The notes beneath the pieces were generated by a model that was not told where the DNA came from, searched no databases, and saw only the letters and a list, made by a program, of their open reading frames with translations. This document shows positions 1 through 7,770 of a stretch of 16,304 nucleotides of DNA, piece after piece (the first letter of the stretch is position 1; every line of letters starts with the position of its first letter). This DNA is from Fidelibacterota bacterium. Its GTDB lineage: Bacteria > Fidelibacterota > UBA2242. The stretch spans positions 1 through 16,304 of the forward strand of contig JAFGXZ010000362.1 of assembly GCA_016936335.1 (NCBI GenBank), given 5' to 3'. The position numbers were made by a program, and so were the translations under genes.

Positions 1-435
1 ATTTATCATTTCTATCTGGATAATCCGGTCAAGTCTGCGTATTACAGCAAGGCCGCTTTGCAGATTGACCGCAATCAGGTCGATGCCTATTTTATTCTGG
101 CCGAAAGCAATCGCAAATCCGGAAAAATGAATAAGGCTTTACAATTTTCAGAGAAGCAACTGGAGCTTCTTCCCAAGCATCCGCACCCCCTGTACTATCA
201 TGGAAAACTATTATTTGAACTCAATCGGTATACCGAAGCGATACCCTATCTGGAACAAGCAGTAGCCCTTAGCCCCGATGTTCAGCGCTACCGTTTAATA
301 TTAGCAAAAACCTACGCCGGTGCGGGTCAATTGGAAAAAGCCCGGGAAACTTATACGAACTTTTTAAATGAACCGATCACTAATTTATGGTCAGAAGAAG
401 ATCTGCTGAAAGAAAAGCCGCCCGAACCCAGGTAA
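1..435 (+). CDS. TPR-repeat protein, 3' part only
   Basis: The frame is open from the first base of the window, so the gene starts upstream and only its last 144 codons are present. About three tetratricopeptide repeats can be read, with typical spacing of small and aromatic residues: the A-Y-x-x-L-A start near codon 28, the L-Y-Y-H-G-K-L-L repeat near codon 62 and the L-I-L-A-K-T-Y repeat near codon 99. Each is followed by an A-x-x-x-(F/Y/L) second helix. TPRs are protein-binding scaffolds; no partner or enzyme activity can be named. The C-terminus is short, charged and proline-containing. The next gene starts 49 bases before this stop, which suggests co-transcription with the glycoside hydrolase. 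An internal TTG at 58 is not a convincing start because the reading frame and the TPR pattern continue upstream of it. Confidence 0.8.
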   Translation: MYHFYLDNPVKSAYYSKAALQIDRNQVDAYFILAESNRKSGKMNKALQFSEKQLELLPKHPHPLYYHGKLLFELNRYTEAIPYLEQAVALSPDVQRYRLILAKTYAGAGQLEKARETYTNFLNEPITNLWSEEDLLKEKPPEPR

Positions 436-2009
436 TTGCTTTCATACTGGTAGTCACAATAATTCAATTCGTGATTTTCGGTTGCAGTCCGACAGTTTCT
501 CAAAGCCGTTTGCCGGAGCCGATTTTAGAGGATAATCGGGAATTGGTCGACCTCTACTGGGAAGCTTGGAGCCTGATCAATCAGGCACAGATGCGAGGTA
601 ACCGCCGGAATCACTTTCCTGCAAAATATCTGAATACTGAGGATAAAAATGTCATTGATCAATGGTCAACTTTATCGATGTCTCTGTTTTCAATGTTTGG
701 TTATCGTGAGTATCCCGTCATGGAAAGCTTGGATCTTTTTTATCAAAAGCAACGTTCCGACGGTTTTATCGCCCGGGCGTACATCATTCACTCCGGTGAT
801 CCTCTGCATCTGCCTACCCTTCTTGACCCCATGATTCATCCGCCCCTGTTTGCGTGGGCTGAACTGAAATACTTTACACTGTCTGCCGATACAATACGGT
901 TGCAAAGAGTTTTTCCTGTATTGGAAAAATACTTTTACTGGATTGATCGGTATTGCCGAGGAAAATATGAGGCATCCGATCTCTACTATAATACTCCAAT
1001 CGGATCCGGGATGATGAACCTTCCCCGAGGTTATGTCGAGTCCGGTGGCTGGACCGATTTGTCAGCCCAGATGGCCCTGTTTGCGGATCAGCTGAGACAG
1101 ATTGCAGCAATATTAGATTTGCCGGAAAAACACCAGTATTACGGTCGCAAATATACCGAAATAAGTAGTGCGATCCGATTAAAAATGTGGGTGCCGGATT
1201 CTAGTTTTTTTTACGATATAACCAATGAAGGAAAAATTACCAAGATTCGTACGATCACTGGTTTTTGGCCGCTGCTGGCTGGAATTCCAGACCCGACCGA
1301 AGCGATAAACCTGATCGAACATCTGAAGGATTCCAGTGATTTTGGCCTGATTCATCGGTTTCCAAGTGTTTCAGCCCGGGAATCGGATTATGATCCCCGG
1401 GGGTTTTACTGGCGTGGCGGTGTGTGGGGCATTACCAATTATATGATAATTCAGGGATTACTGCGCTATGGTCAGGAAGATTTTGCCCGTGAAGCCGCCC
1501 AAAACCATCTGAATAATATGCTCAGTGTTTACCGGGAATTTGATTTGGTAAGTGATGAAGAAAGCCCGGAGTTGAACAGTGAATTAATGGGTAACATCTG
1601 GGAACTTTACGCACCGGAAGAGGCAACGCCCGGTACTCGCTGGGATGCTCAAAACTACTGTCAGCCGGATCATATCAGTTTCTCCGGTCATGGCCCGATA
1701 TCCATGCTTATCGAAAATATCTTGGGATTTTCAGTGGATGCACCCAATGATCTGCTGAACTGGCGGATAAGCCGGTCGGACCGGCATGGAATTCGGCATC
1801 TAAGTTTTGGGGATAACACTGTATCCGTCTGGGCAGAACCCCAGCCGGAAAGACCGGATATATTATCTATTCAGGGTGCTACCGATTCTGATATTAATTT
1901 AAGGATTATTACGGAGGCTGACAGTTTTGCGGTCCATTTTGATCCGGGGCCGCTTGAGGTTAGTTTTATTCCTCAGAATTTTATAACGAGGGGTCGATTT
2001 GGCCGGTAA
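387..2009 (+). CDS. Lipoprotein glycoside hydrolase, six-hairpin (alpha/alpha)6 fold, GH63/GH37-like
   Basis: A 540-residue protein with a basic N-terminus, a hydrophobic stretch (residues 16-31) and a lipobox ending F-G-C with C33, so it is probably a lipid-anchored envelope protein. The body looks like the (alpha/alpha)6 glucosidases related to trehalase (GH37) and processing glucosidase/YgjK (GH63). The E-S-G-G-W-T-D-L-S block (218-226) carries D224, a candidate general acid. The F-Y-W-R-G-G-V-W block (340-347) and N-Y-M-I (351-354) match the family's active-site helix. W-E-L-Y-A-P (405-410) followed by T-P-G resembles the GH63 E-N-Y-x-P-x-T-G base motif, making E406 the candidate base. 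A C-terminal beta-rich segment follows from about residue 455. The likely reaction is hydrolysis of an alpha-glucoside or related sugar; the substrate cannot be read from sequence. The start ATG lies inside the upstream TPR gene. The 3' end overlaps the convergent transglycosylase gene by 29 bases. Confidence 0.75.
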   Translation: MVRRRSAERKAARTQVIAFILVVTIIQFVIFGCSPTVSQSRLPEPILEDNRELVDLYWEAWSLINQAQMRGNRRNHFPAKYLNTEDKNVIDQWSTLSMSLFSMFGYREYPVMESLDLFYQKQRSDGFIARAYIIHSGDPLHLPTLLDPMIHPPLFAWAELKYFTLSADTIRLQRVFPVLEKYFYWIDRYCRGKYEASDLYYNTPIGSGMMNLPRGYVESGGWTDLSAQMALFADQLRQIAAILDLPEKHQYYGRKYTEISSAIRLKMWVPDSSFFYDITNEGKITKIRTITGFWPLLAGIPDPTEAINLIEHLKDSSDFGLIHRFPSVSARESDYDPRGFYWRGGVWGITNYMIIQGLLRYGQEDFAREAAQNHLNNMLSVYREFDLVSDEESPELNSELMGNIWELYAPEEATPGTRWDAQNYCQPDHISFSGHGPISMLIENILGFSVDAPNDLLNWRISRSDRHGIRHLSFGDNTVSVWAEPQPERPDILSIQGATDSDINLRIITEADSFAVHFDPGPLEVSFIPQNFITRGRFGR

Positions 2010-2952
2010 GGCCCAGATCTTCCCGAATGGAATTAGCCGTCTCCAGCACATTCGCAACATAAGCGCGACTATTATTGTATCGTAAGAGAGCCCGATGCTG
2101 GCGATCAGTATCCTCGGTCCATCCTTTTTTACTGAGAAAATTACCAACACTCATAATTGCATCGGTGTAGTTGTAAAGATCAATTTTACCGTCATTATCA
2201 CCGTCAATTCCATAGCGGGTAACATTGGAGGGCATGAACTGCGGGTAACCAAAAGCACCGGCATAGGAACCGGGAAGCTCGTTGATGTCAATATGACTGT
2301 CAAAATGCAGCTGCATTAGGCTGCCAAACTCAGTTCTGGCCCAGAAGGCTTTGCGAATTGCCCGTTCCTGATAATTATGAATCAGATTCTGACGTTCGTC
2401 GTAATTAAGATAATGATACTGTTCATTGACATGATTTTCAATCCGGGCCAGAGATTCCGGACTGTCGGCAACTGCCAGTGAACTCAGGACATTGAATACC
2501 GAGTATTTACCGACTATTTTACCGATTTTTGTCTCCACAAAAAGCACAGCAACAATGGCTTCCAGATCGACATTGTAACGGTGTTCTGCTTCTTTCAGCT
2601 GTTCACCATAGCGGTTGATGAACTCATCGATTTCATAGGCCTCGTTATCGGTATGAAAGTAAATGCTGCTGTAATTATCCATGGTTGGAGGCTGGTACAT
2701 GCTGAATGCGATATCGTTGTAGTACTCAACCCGGGGATCCTGAAACAGTTCCCGGATATCTTCAAATTTAAAACCAGCCTGCTCGAGGTGATTAAACAGG
2801 CTGCTGTAGTGAGAAAAAAGAATCGGTTGTGAATTTGAAACGGGAGAGGACATGGCGTAATCCTTGATCCTGGGTGAAAAAAGGATTGCCAACAGCATTC
2901 CGGTGATCAGAAATTTTCTTAAGCGTTTTATTTTATATGTTTTAAAACTCAT
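1981..2952 (-). CDS. mltB: Periplasmic lytic murein transglycosylase, MltB-type (SLT_2/GH103-like)
   Basis: A 323-residue protein that cleaves the MurNAc-GlcNAc bond of peptidoglycan with formation of 1,6-anhydroMurNAc, if it acts like its family. Residues 10-26 form a signal anchor or signal peptide; no lipobox is visible, unlike E. coli MltB. The catalytic-Glu block is V-E-T-K-I-G-K-I-V-G-K-Y, with E140 at the position of the MltB catalytic Glu in the family motif V-E-T-x-(W/Y)-G. The hallmark G-S-Y-A-G-A-F-G-Y-P-Q-F-M-P-S lies at 228-242. A Gly/Asp-rich D-G-D-N-D-G-K-I-D motif (250-258) follows, then the A-L-L-R-Y-N-N-S end motif (288-295). The start ATG (complement of 2950-2952) has an AAGGAT Shine-Dalgarno at 2958-2963. 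It is transcribed against the glycoside hydrolase and overlaps its 3' end. Peptidoglycan turnover is the likely role. Confidence 0.9.
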   Translation of the reverse strand: MSFKTYKIKRLRKFLITGMLLAILFSPRIKDYAMSSPVSNSQPILFSHYSSLFNHLEQAGFKFEDIRELFQDPRVEYYNDIAFSMYQPPTMDNYSSIYFHTDNEAYEIDEFINRYGEQLKEAEHRYNVDLEAIVAVLFVETKIGKIVGKYSVFNVLSSLAVADSPESLARIENHVNEQYHYLNYDERQNLIHNYQERAIRKAFWARTEFGSLMQLHFDSHIDINELPGSYAGAFGYPQFMPSNVTRYGIDGDNDGKIDLYNYTDAIMSVGNFLSKKGWTEDTDRQHRALLRYNNSRAYVANVLETANSIREDLGLTGQIDPSL

Positions 2953-3021
2953 TATAAATCCTTAAAAATTATATGACAATAATAAACAATATTTTTAAAT
3001 TTAGAGGTGAAGTTTATCACA

Positions 3022-3048
3022 ATGTTACAAAAAAATCGCCTATGTTAC
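3022..3048. repeat. Short direct repeat ATGTTAC x2, 20 bp apart
   Basis: ATGTTAC occurs at 3022-3028 and again at 3042-3048, exactly 20 bases start to start, i.e. about two helical turns. TGTTAC recurs at 3113-3118. They lie in the 198-base AT-rich divergent region between the transglycosylase gene (minus) and the amidohydrolase gene (plus). The spacing would suit a protein-binding operator, but seven-base matches in AT-rich DNA can arise by chance. Confidence 0.3.
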
Positions 3049-3127
3049 TAAAATATTCCTTAATATACAACTATATTTTCTTGTTTTTGTGGGCAGCCCG
3101 TTTATATTTTTCTGTTACTTGTCTTAG

Positions 3128-3136
3128 TGATATAAT
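3128..3136 (+). promoter_or_regulatory. Extended -10 promoter element upstream of the amidohydrolase
   Basis: TGATATAAT matches the extended -10 consensus TGnTATAAT exactly (TATAAT at 3131-3136). No good -35 hexamer is present at 17 bp spacing, which is acceptable for extended -10 promoters. A start at about 3143 would leave only around eight leader bases before the TTG at 3151. The mRNA would then be nearly leaderless and the AGGGAG at 3139-3144 would be mostly outside the transcript. A further-upstream start is therefore also possible. Confidence 0.4.
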
Positions 3137-3150
3137 ATAGGGAGTGAAGT

Positions 3151-4383
3151 TTGATCAACGATTCAAATATACAAAATGTCAAAGCCTATCGGGCTCGCTG
3201 GTTGTTACCCATGTCGGCTCCGCCGATTGAAAATGGTATTATCGTCTGTGATCATGAAAAAATTCTGGCGATTGGAGCCTATGAAGACTTTCAGGATGAT
3301 ATTCCAGAAACACTGATTGATTTGGAAGATACCGTCATTTTTCCCGCTTTTGTCAATGTTCATACCCATCTCGAGCAGCAACCGTTTACCGAACCGGTTC
3401 AGCGATATTATAGTTATTTGAACCAGAGCGCCGCAAACTGGGAAAACCGAAATGTGGAACAGCGTACCGAGATAATCAGCAGGAATATTGAGGAAAGTAA
3501 TCGGTTTGGGACAATTGCGTTGGGCGATTTTTCAACTGATGGTTTGTCGGCCAAGTTGCTTAAAGACGAGCATGTTTTTGCGCGGGTATTTCATGAAACC
3601 AAGGGATTTAAAAATTTTGAGTCCGCAATTATTTTTAAAACCATGCAGGAACAAATTGCCCGGATTGCTCCAATGAACCGAATCACCAATCATCTAGGAA
3701 TGTCTTCCCCTTGGGAATTGTCACCGGACCTATTCAAGAACATTAGTATTCATGAGCGACATATCGCGATCCATATGAGCATGACTGAAGATGAAATTGA
3801 ATTTTTGATAAGTGGAAAAGGGCCGGCCAGACAGTACCTTCTATCCAAGAATGATTTTGATTATTCATGGAATCCGCCGCGGGTCACACCGGTTCAATAT
3901 TTTTTTAGCAATCGTTACTATGCTCGACATAATATTCTGATCCACATGAACCGGCTTAGTGATATGGATATAGACCTGATTAAAAACACGCCAGCCAAGG
4001 TGAATGTCTGTATTTGCCCGCGTAGTTCGACCACATTGAACCTGACACCGACTCCGGTGAAACGAATCCTGGACAAAGGTGTGAATATCTGTATGGGGAC
4101 GGAAAGTAAAACTCTTTCCGGAGATCTGGATATTCGGAAAGACATCATTGAATGCGTCAATCAGAGCGGTGTCAATTCTGAAACTGCTCTGAAATTCGCA
4201 ACCTTGAATGGAGCCTATGCCATTGGATTTCACAAAGAAGTGGGCAGCTTGGATGTGGGAAAAACATCTCGATGTCTGATGATCCCGGCACGTAATGGCA
4301 GTCAGAACGATCCCTTTGCTGCAATTTTGGATTTAACACAGGAAGTCCACTGGCTTGACGATGATAAAACTACTAATCGGTAA
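3151..4383 (+). CDS. Amidohydrolase-superfamily protein (aminohydrolase/chlorohydrolase-like deaminase)
   Basis: A 410-residue protein with the layout of the SAH/MTA deaminase, aminofutalosine deaminase and ATZ/TRZ group. An N-terminal beta segment leads to F-V-N-V-H-T-H-L-E, where H71 and H73 form the metal H-x-H. H208 (I-H-M-S-M-T-E-D-E) and H265 (L-I-H-M-N) are the next two metal or active-site histidines. The usual H-C-P-x-S-N segment appears as C-I-C-P-R-S-S (287-293). The usual G-T-D-S appears as G-T-E-S (316-319), so Glu replaces the conserved Asp at 318. The C-terminal G-S-L-D-V-G-K (365-371) is typical of the family's closing beta segment. The start is TTG at 3151: an in-frame TGA lies just upstream at 3145, and the family-like N-terminus begins within ten residues. 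Hydrolytic deamination of a purine-like or triazine-like ring is the family reaction; the substrate here is unknown and activity is less certain given the two substitutions. Confidence 0.75.
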   Translation: MINDSNIQNVKAYRARWLLPMSAPPIENGIIVCDHEKILAIGAYEDFQDDIPETLIDLEDTVIFPAFVNVHTHLEQQPFTEPVQRYYSYLNQSAANWENRNVEQRTEIISRNIEESNRFGTIALGDFSTDGLSAKLLKDEHVFARVFHETKGFKNFESAIIFKTMQEQIARIAPMNRITNHLGMSSPWELSPDLFKNISIHERHIAIHMSMTEDEIEFLISGKGPARQYLLSKNDFDYSWNPPRVTPVQYFFSNRYYARHNILIHMNRLSDMDIDLIKNTPAKVNVCICPRSSTTLNLTPTPVKRILDKGVNICMGTESKTLSGDLDIRKDIIECVNQSGVNSETALKFATLNGAYAIGFHKEVGSLDVGKTSRCLMIPARNGSQNDPFAAILDLTQEVHWLDDDKTTNR

Positions 4384-4392
4384 CTTTGGCCG

Positions 4393-4411
4393 CTGGAAGC
4401 ATTAATTCCAG
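4393..4411 (+). terminator. Weak hairpin after the amidohydrolase
   Basis: CTGGAA (4393-4398) pairs perfectly with TTCCAG (4406-4411) across a seven-base loop, starting nine bases after the stop codon. It is followed by the T-rich ATTATTTTTA. The stem is only six base pairs, so this may be a weak intrinsic terminator or coincidence. Confidence 0.3.
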
Positions 4412-4577
4412 ATTATTTTTATCAATTATGCAGTTATCTATTGATAATTACTAAAATATTTCTTATCTAATATTTGTGGTACATCCAGATTTTCTTCGGA
4501 ACAAACCATTTTCAGCAGAAGTGCCAGCAACAGAGCCCAAAGGGAAAGGGTTCTTTTGGAGATTTCTGGACAAATAT

Positions 4578-4606
4578 TTGCCTATCTAACATCATTGGTT
4601 TATGAT
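4578..4606 (+). promoter_or_regulatory. Candidate sigma70-type promoter for the eRF1-like gene
   Basis: TTGCCT (4578-4583) is followed after 17 bases by TATGAT (4601-4606), giving four of six and five of six consensus matches. The predicted start near 4613 leaves a leader of about 34 bases. A small dyad, TGATTA (4603-4608) and TAATCA (4615-4620), straddles the predicted start site and could be an operator. The rest of the 4384-4646 intergenic region shows no gene. Confidence 0.4.
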
Positions 4607-4646
4607 TATCAAATTAATCATCATAATAAATAATTGAGGAGTGACC

Positions 4647-5786
4647 ATGATTAAAAACGAAGTCGTCAAAGAGTTGGTTCATTTTTCCCAGAATGATTAC
4701 CCGGTTACCAGTGCTTATTTTACGGTCGATTTTAAAAATGGAAATCACAAAACCCACATTGTAGAACTGAAAAAGATGATTCGGTACAAAAAGAACACAA
4801 CCTATTTTAACCACTTGACCGAATCGGAGAAAAAATCCATCCTGGATGACTTTGAGAAAATAATTACCTGGTTTGATCTCGAACTGGATAGCTCGAAATA
4901 TATCAGCTCGATATGTTTTAGTCAGAGCAGAACCGGTTTCTGGAAAGTGATTAACCTTAAAAATCCTCTGGAAAACGAGTTGGTTATTCAGCCAAAACCT
5001 TATATCTATCAGTTATCCAAACTTTTCAGTGATTACAGCCGGTATGCGGTTCTGCTAATTGATAAATCGAAAGCCCGTATTTTTGAACAGTCCTTGGGTG
5101 ATTTTAAAGAATTGTACAGTGTCAGCGACAATGCACCTGAGTCGGTCAAGGTGGGTGGTTTTAGAGGGCGGCAGGAGCGCAAAGTCGAGCGTAATATTCA
5201 TCAGGGCGTTGTCCAGCATTACAAAGAGGTATCCCAGAAGATGTTCGATCTGAATAAAAGTCATGGATTTAACTGGATTGTGTTGGGTGGTCACCGGGAG
5301 TCTATTGGTGATTTCCGGAAATATCTGCATGATTATGTCGGAACGAAAGTCACCGCTGTCGTGGATATTGAACCCCATGCGCCTCTGAATGATGTGTTTG
5401 AAAAAGTTCATAAAGCCAGCAAGGATGCGCGCCTGAAATTTGAAGAAAAATTACTGGAAGATTTCAGTAACCGGAAAGAGACCAATCGGGCTGTAGTAGG
5501 TATTGAAGCGATTTTGCCAAAATTGCGGGAAAACTGGATTGATACCCTGTTGATTTATGAGAGTTATCAGCGTAAAGGTGTTTTTTGCCGGCACTGCCCT
5601 TATATGGATTTATCACCCCAGGTGGAATGTCCCGAACATGGTGGTCCTTTAGAGCGTACCCAAAATATTATTGAACATATGTTACACAATGCTTTGCTGC
5701 AGGGAGTAGATATTCAGTTTATTCGGCAGCCGATGGAGAAATACGGCCATCTCGCCGCAACCCTGCGTTACCCGATTCAGAGGTAA
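4647..5786 (+). CDS. eRF1-like protein of the bacterial/archaeal baeRF type, with Cys/His cluster
   Basis: A 379-residue protein resembling the bacterial/archaeal relatives of release factor eRF1 (the baeRF group, closest in style to family 10). The middle domain has the A-V-L-L-I-D-K-S-K-A-R-I-F start near residue 134. It is followed by a basic G-G-F-R-G-R-Q segment (170-176) and the W-I-V-L-G-G-H region near 210. These families lack the eRF1 GGQ peptidyl-hydrolysis motif, and it is absent here. The C-terminal domain holds C314, C317, C328 and H331 (C-x2-C...C-x2-H), probably a zinc site like the mini-domain of archaeal aRF1. ATG 4647 is preferred over the in-frame GTG at 4641 because the GAGGAG Shine-Dalgarno (4636-4641) is correctly spaced only from the ATG. 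It is cytoplasmic, with no signal or membrane segment. A role in ribosome rescue or stress has been suggested for relatives; nothing here fixes its function. Confidence 0.65.
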   Translation: MIKNEVVKELVHFSQNDYPVTSAYFTVDFKNGNHKTHIVELKKMIRYKKNTTYFNHLTESEKKSILDDFEKIITWFDLELDSSKYISSICFSQSRTGFWKVINLKNPLENELVIQPKPYIYQLSKLFSDYSRYAVLLIDKSKARIFEQSLGDFKELYSVSDNAPESVKVGGFRGRQERKVERNIHQGVVQHYKEVSQKMFDLNKSHGFNWIVLGGHRESIGDFRKYLHDYVGTKVTAVVDIEPHAPLNDVFEKVHKASKDARLKFEEKLLEDFSNRKETNRAVVGIEAILPKLRENWIDTLLIYESYQRKGVFCRHCPYMDLSPQVECPEHGGPLERTQNIIEHMLHNALLQGVDIQFIRQPMEKYGHLAATLRYPIQR

Positions 5787-5909
5787 ATGAACACTGATTC
5801 CAAAACCGGTGCGGATATTTTTGAAAAGGAAAGGTAAAAGGTGTTGAGCGGTACTTCAATTAACAATTTAAGTCATCTGTCTAACTTGCTTATTTTCATT
5901 ATTTTTTCC

Positions 5910-5939
5910 TTGACATTCTCCCGATATGAAGACTATATT
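5910..5939 (+). promoter_or_regulatory. Strong sigma70-like promoter ahead of the envelope/motor gene block
   Basis: A perfect -35 TTGACA (5910-5915) is followed, after an 18-base spacer, by TATATT (5934-5939; five of six matches to TATAAT). The predicted start is near 5946, giving a leader of about 60 bases before the lipoprotein ATG at 6008. It is the best promoter in the window. The genes that follow on the plus strand are closely packed up to the terminator at 13840-13866, so it may drive all eight. The Bacteroidota-type TTTG/TAnnTTTG promoter is not needed to explain this site. Confidence 0.7.
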
Positions 5940-5958
5940 TTTCTGAATGCAACGCCAT

Positions 5959-5985
5959 AGTGTCAACCGTAACTTTTTAGACACT
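5959..5985 (+). other. Stem-loop in the 5' leader of the block
   Basis: AGTGTC (5959-5964) pairs perfectly with GACACT (5980-5985) across a 15-base loop. It lies about 13 bases after the predicted transcription start and before the GAAGGTG Shine-Dalgarno (5994-6000). It could stabilise the mRNA end or be a dyad for a regulator. It does not resemble a riboswitch I know. Confidence 0.3.
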
Positions 5986-6007
5986 TTATACCCGAAGGTG
6001 TGGGATT

Positions 6008-6976
6008 ATGAAAACCAAAATATTTTTTGTGGCCTTTCTTGTATTTCCTCTTTTGCAAGGGTGCAGCCTCTTCGGCAGTAAAACCGCAGACAAGAGTGAA
6101 ACGGAGTTAGTTCAATCGGCTCAACCGACGAGCCAAATGCAGCAGCAAACACCTGTTACGCCTGGTGCAGCTACCGGTAGTGGCGCTGTAAATCAGCCCC
6201 AGACAGTGGCTGCCGCTCCGGCTCGGAGCAGCGCTGCTGATAAGGATTATGTGGTAAATGAACTGACCTTTGAAGTAAAAAAACTCTCCGCCGAGCTGAA
6301 GCATCTGCGATCCCAGATTGAAGATCTGCAGGCCAACAGCCAGATGTGGATGAATCCGTTAGCCATGTACGATAAGGAAATTATCACTGATAACGGTACT
6401 TCAATCTATGGAAAAATCATTTACCAGGATGACAAGATTGTAAAGGTCGAGACCCTAATAGGATACCTGGTTCTTGAAAAAGCGTCGATTGTCCGGGTTA
6501 TTACCAATGTGCCCGAAGAACCGGCTCAGAAATATATTCCCGAGGAGCTGGCCAGTGATGTTCAAAAAAGTAACTATCCTCAGGTTCCCCGGGCGCCCTA
6601 TGTTTCTAAAAGCGGCGAGCCGGCTCAGGTGCCCGAAAGCAGTACAAAAATGCCCAATTGTGTCCTTGTCGGGAATATCAACGAACGAAAGGATCCTTCC
6701 GGTAATACCATTTTTTCCGGCGAGGTGAAAAATATTGGTGCCCGGCGAGCGGATTTCGTGAAGGTCAATTTTATTTTTCGCAAAAATTGGAGTGGTGATA
6801 CCAAAACCCGCACAGCCTTTGTGGAGGGAACCTATTTTACCTTCGAGGATTCCGGGATTACTACCAATAATTCCCTGCTTCCCGGAGCGACCGGAAAATT
6901 TGAGCTGATTATTCCGAAAAATTTTGGTAGCTTTATTGGTTATTCCTACACCATCGAGTGGGAGCAGTATAAATAA
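6008..6976 (+). CDS. Coiled-coil lipoprotein with C-terminal beta (FxLYD-like) domain
   Basis: A 322-residue predicted lipoprotein. The signal is residues 1-18, with lipobox L-L-Q-G-C and lipidation at C19. A low-complexity Gln/Ala/Pro/Thr linker (about 30-75) is followed by a short heptad-like helix (84-111). A small beta segment (125-167, G-x-x-I-Y-G-K-I-I-Y) looks like the domains that carry a G-x-x-x-x-G-K-I-I pattern. After a second proline-rich linker (170-215), the C-terminal domain (217-322) has V-G-N-I-N, F-S-G-E-V-K-N-I-G and L-L-P-G-A-T-G-K-F-E. This is the pattern of the FxLYD/immunoglobulin-like domain seen in secreted proteins. It is the first gene after the strong promoter. Its stop TAA shares a base with the next ATG (TAATG), so translation is probably coupled. 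The exact function is unknown; an outer-membrane-anchored partner of the downstream envelope proteins is likely. Confidence 0.7.
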   Translation: MKTKIFFVAFLVFPLLQGCSLFGSKTADKSETELVQSAQPTSQMQQQTPVTPGAATGSGAVNQPQTVAAAPARSSAADKDYVVNELTFEVKKLSAELKHLRSQIEDLQANSQMWMNPLAMYDKEIITDNGTSIYGKIIYQDDKIVKVETLIGYLVLEKASIVRVITNVPEEPAQKYIPEELASDVQKSNYPQVPRAPYVSKSGEPAQVPESSTKMPNCVLVGNINERKDPSGNTIFSGEVKNIGARRADFVKVNFIFRKNWSGDTKTRTAFVEGTYFTFEDSGITTNNSLLPGATGKFELIIPKNFGSFIGYSYTIEWEQYK

Positions 6977-7770
6977 TGGGAATGTCGGGCATCAAAATCA
7001 TCTGTTTTGGAATTCTGATTGGTTCCCTCGGTTTTGCACAGACCGATTCGACACTGATCGACATTTCTGAAAAAAAAGCTGAACTCAATGAGAAAAATGT
7101 CGAGGTTCTTGAACTGCAGTCGAATCTCAGTAACCATGATGGTGAATTGCAAACTATTCGTGACGAAATTGAAAAGTTAAAAACGTACAATAAGCGACTT
7201 CAGGATTCCCTGCTCACTAAACAGGTGGAAATTGATTCACTGAGAGAACAGCAGAATCAGGTTGAAAATTTCAAGATGATCGTGACCGCTTTTGATGAAG
7301 ACAAAGCCCTTACTGACGAGATATTGGAATCTATAAAGGCCAGTGACGCAGTGCCTGAAAATACTGTATCAGCGGTTCCCGATGTGGATGATTCGGAGTA
7401 CCGGACACTGTATAACGAAGCGTTAAATTTATATTTTGACCGGGATTATCCAGCCAGCATTGAACGATTTCGGAAATTGCTGGCAATGAGCCAGCGGCAC
7501 CCTTTGGCCGATAACTGCCAGTACTGGCTTGGTGAAAACCTCTATTCCCAGGAAAAATATTCCCGGGCAATCGAGGAATTTAAAAAAGTCGGACCACTGG
7601 GAGACGGCAATAAAGCCGATGCAGCGCTGTTTAAAATTGGCATGAGCTACCTGAAAATGGAGCAACAATCCCAGGCGCTAAGTGCCTTTAAGCAGCTGGA
7701 AAAGCAGTTTCCTGACAGTGAATTACTGGGGAAAGCGCAGCAATATTTGACAACTCAAGAAAAGTTTTGA
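6976..7770 (+). CDS. Periplasmic coiled-coil/TPR protein, CpoB (YbgF)-like
   Basis: A 264-residue exported protein. The signal peptide ends at G-F-A (19-21) before Q22. Residues 30-105 are a long heptad-rich coiled coil. After an acidic linker, TPR-type repeats run from about 141 to 257: Y-N-E-A-L-N-L-Y (146-153), a repeat built round Y-W-L-G-E-N-L-Y (183-190), and one round K-I-G-M-S-Y-L-K (220-227). This order is that of CpoB/YbgF, the trimeric coiled-coil plus TPR protein that links Tol-Pal to peptidoglycan synthesis in E. coli. No tol or pal gene is present here, so the Tol-Pal role should not be transferred. The start ATG overlaps the previous stop by one base; an alternative ATG lies at 6982. 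The neighbour downstream has the same architecture and overlaps by four bases. Confidence 0.75.
   Translation: MGMSGIKIICFGILIGSLGFAQTDSTLIDISEKKAELNEKNVEVLELQSNLSNHDGELQTIRDEIEKLKTYNKRLQDSLLTKQVEIDSLREQQNQVENFKMIVTAFDEDKALTDEILESIKASDAVPENTVSAVPDVDDSEYRTLYNEALNLYFDRDYPASIERFRKLLAMSQRHPLADNCQYWLGENLYSQEKYSRAIEEFKKVGPLGDGNKADAALFKIGMSYLKMEQQSQALSAFKQLEKQFPDSELLGKAQQYLTTQEKF

Noticed and set aside
5787..5837. 16-codon ATG open frame immediately after the eRF1-like stop
   Set aside because: Too short to support, with no own ribosome-binding site beyond the preceding coding end and no recognisable peptide type.
5787..6007. Riboswitch or small RNA in the leader region before the lipoprotein
   Set aside because: Only one six-base-pair stem-loop is visible and no known riboswitch core could be recognised.
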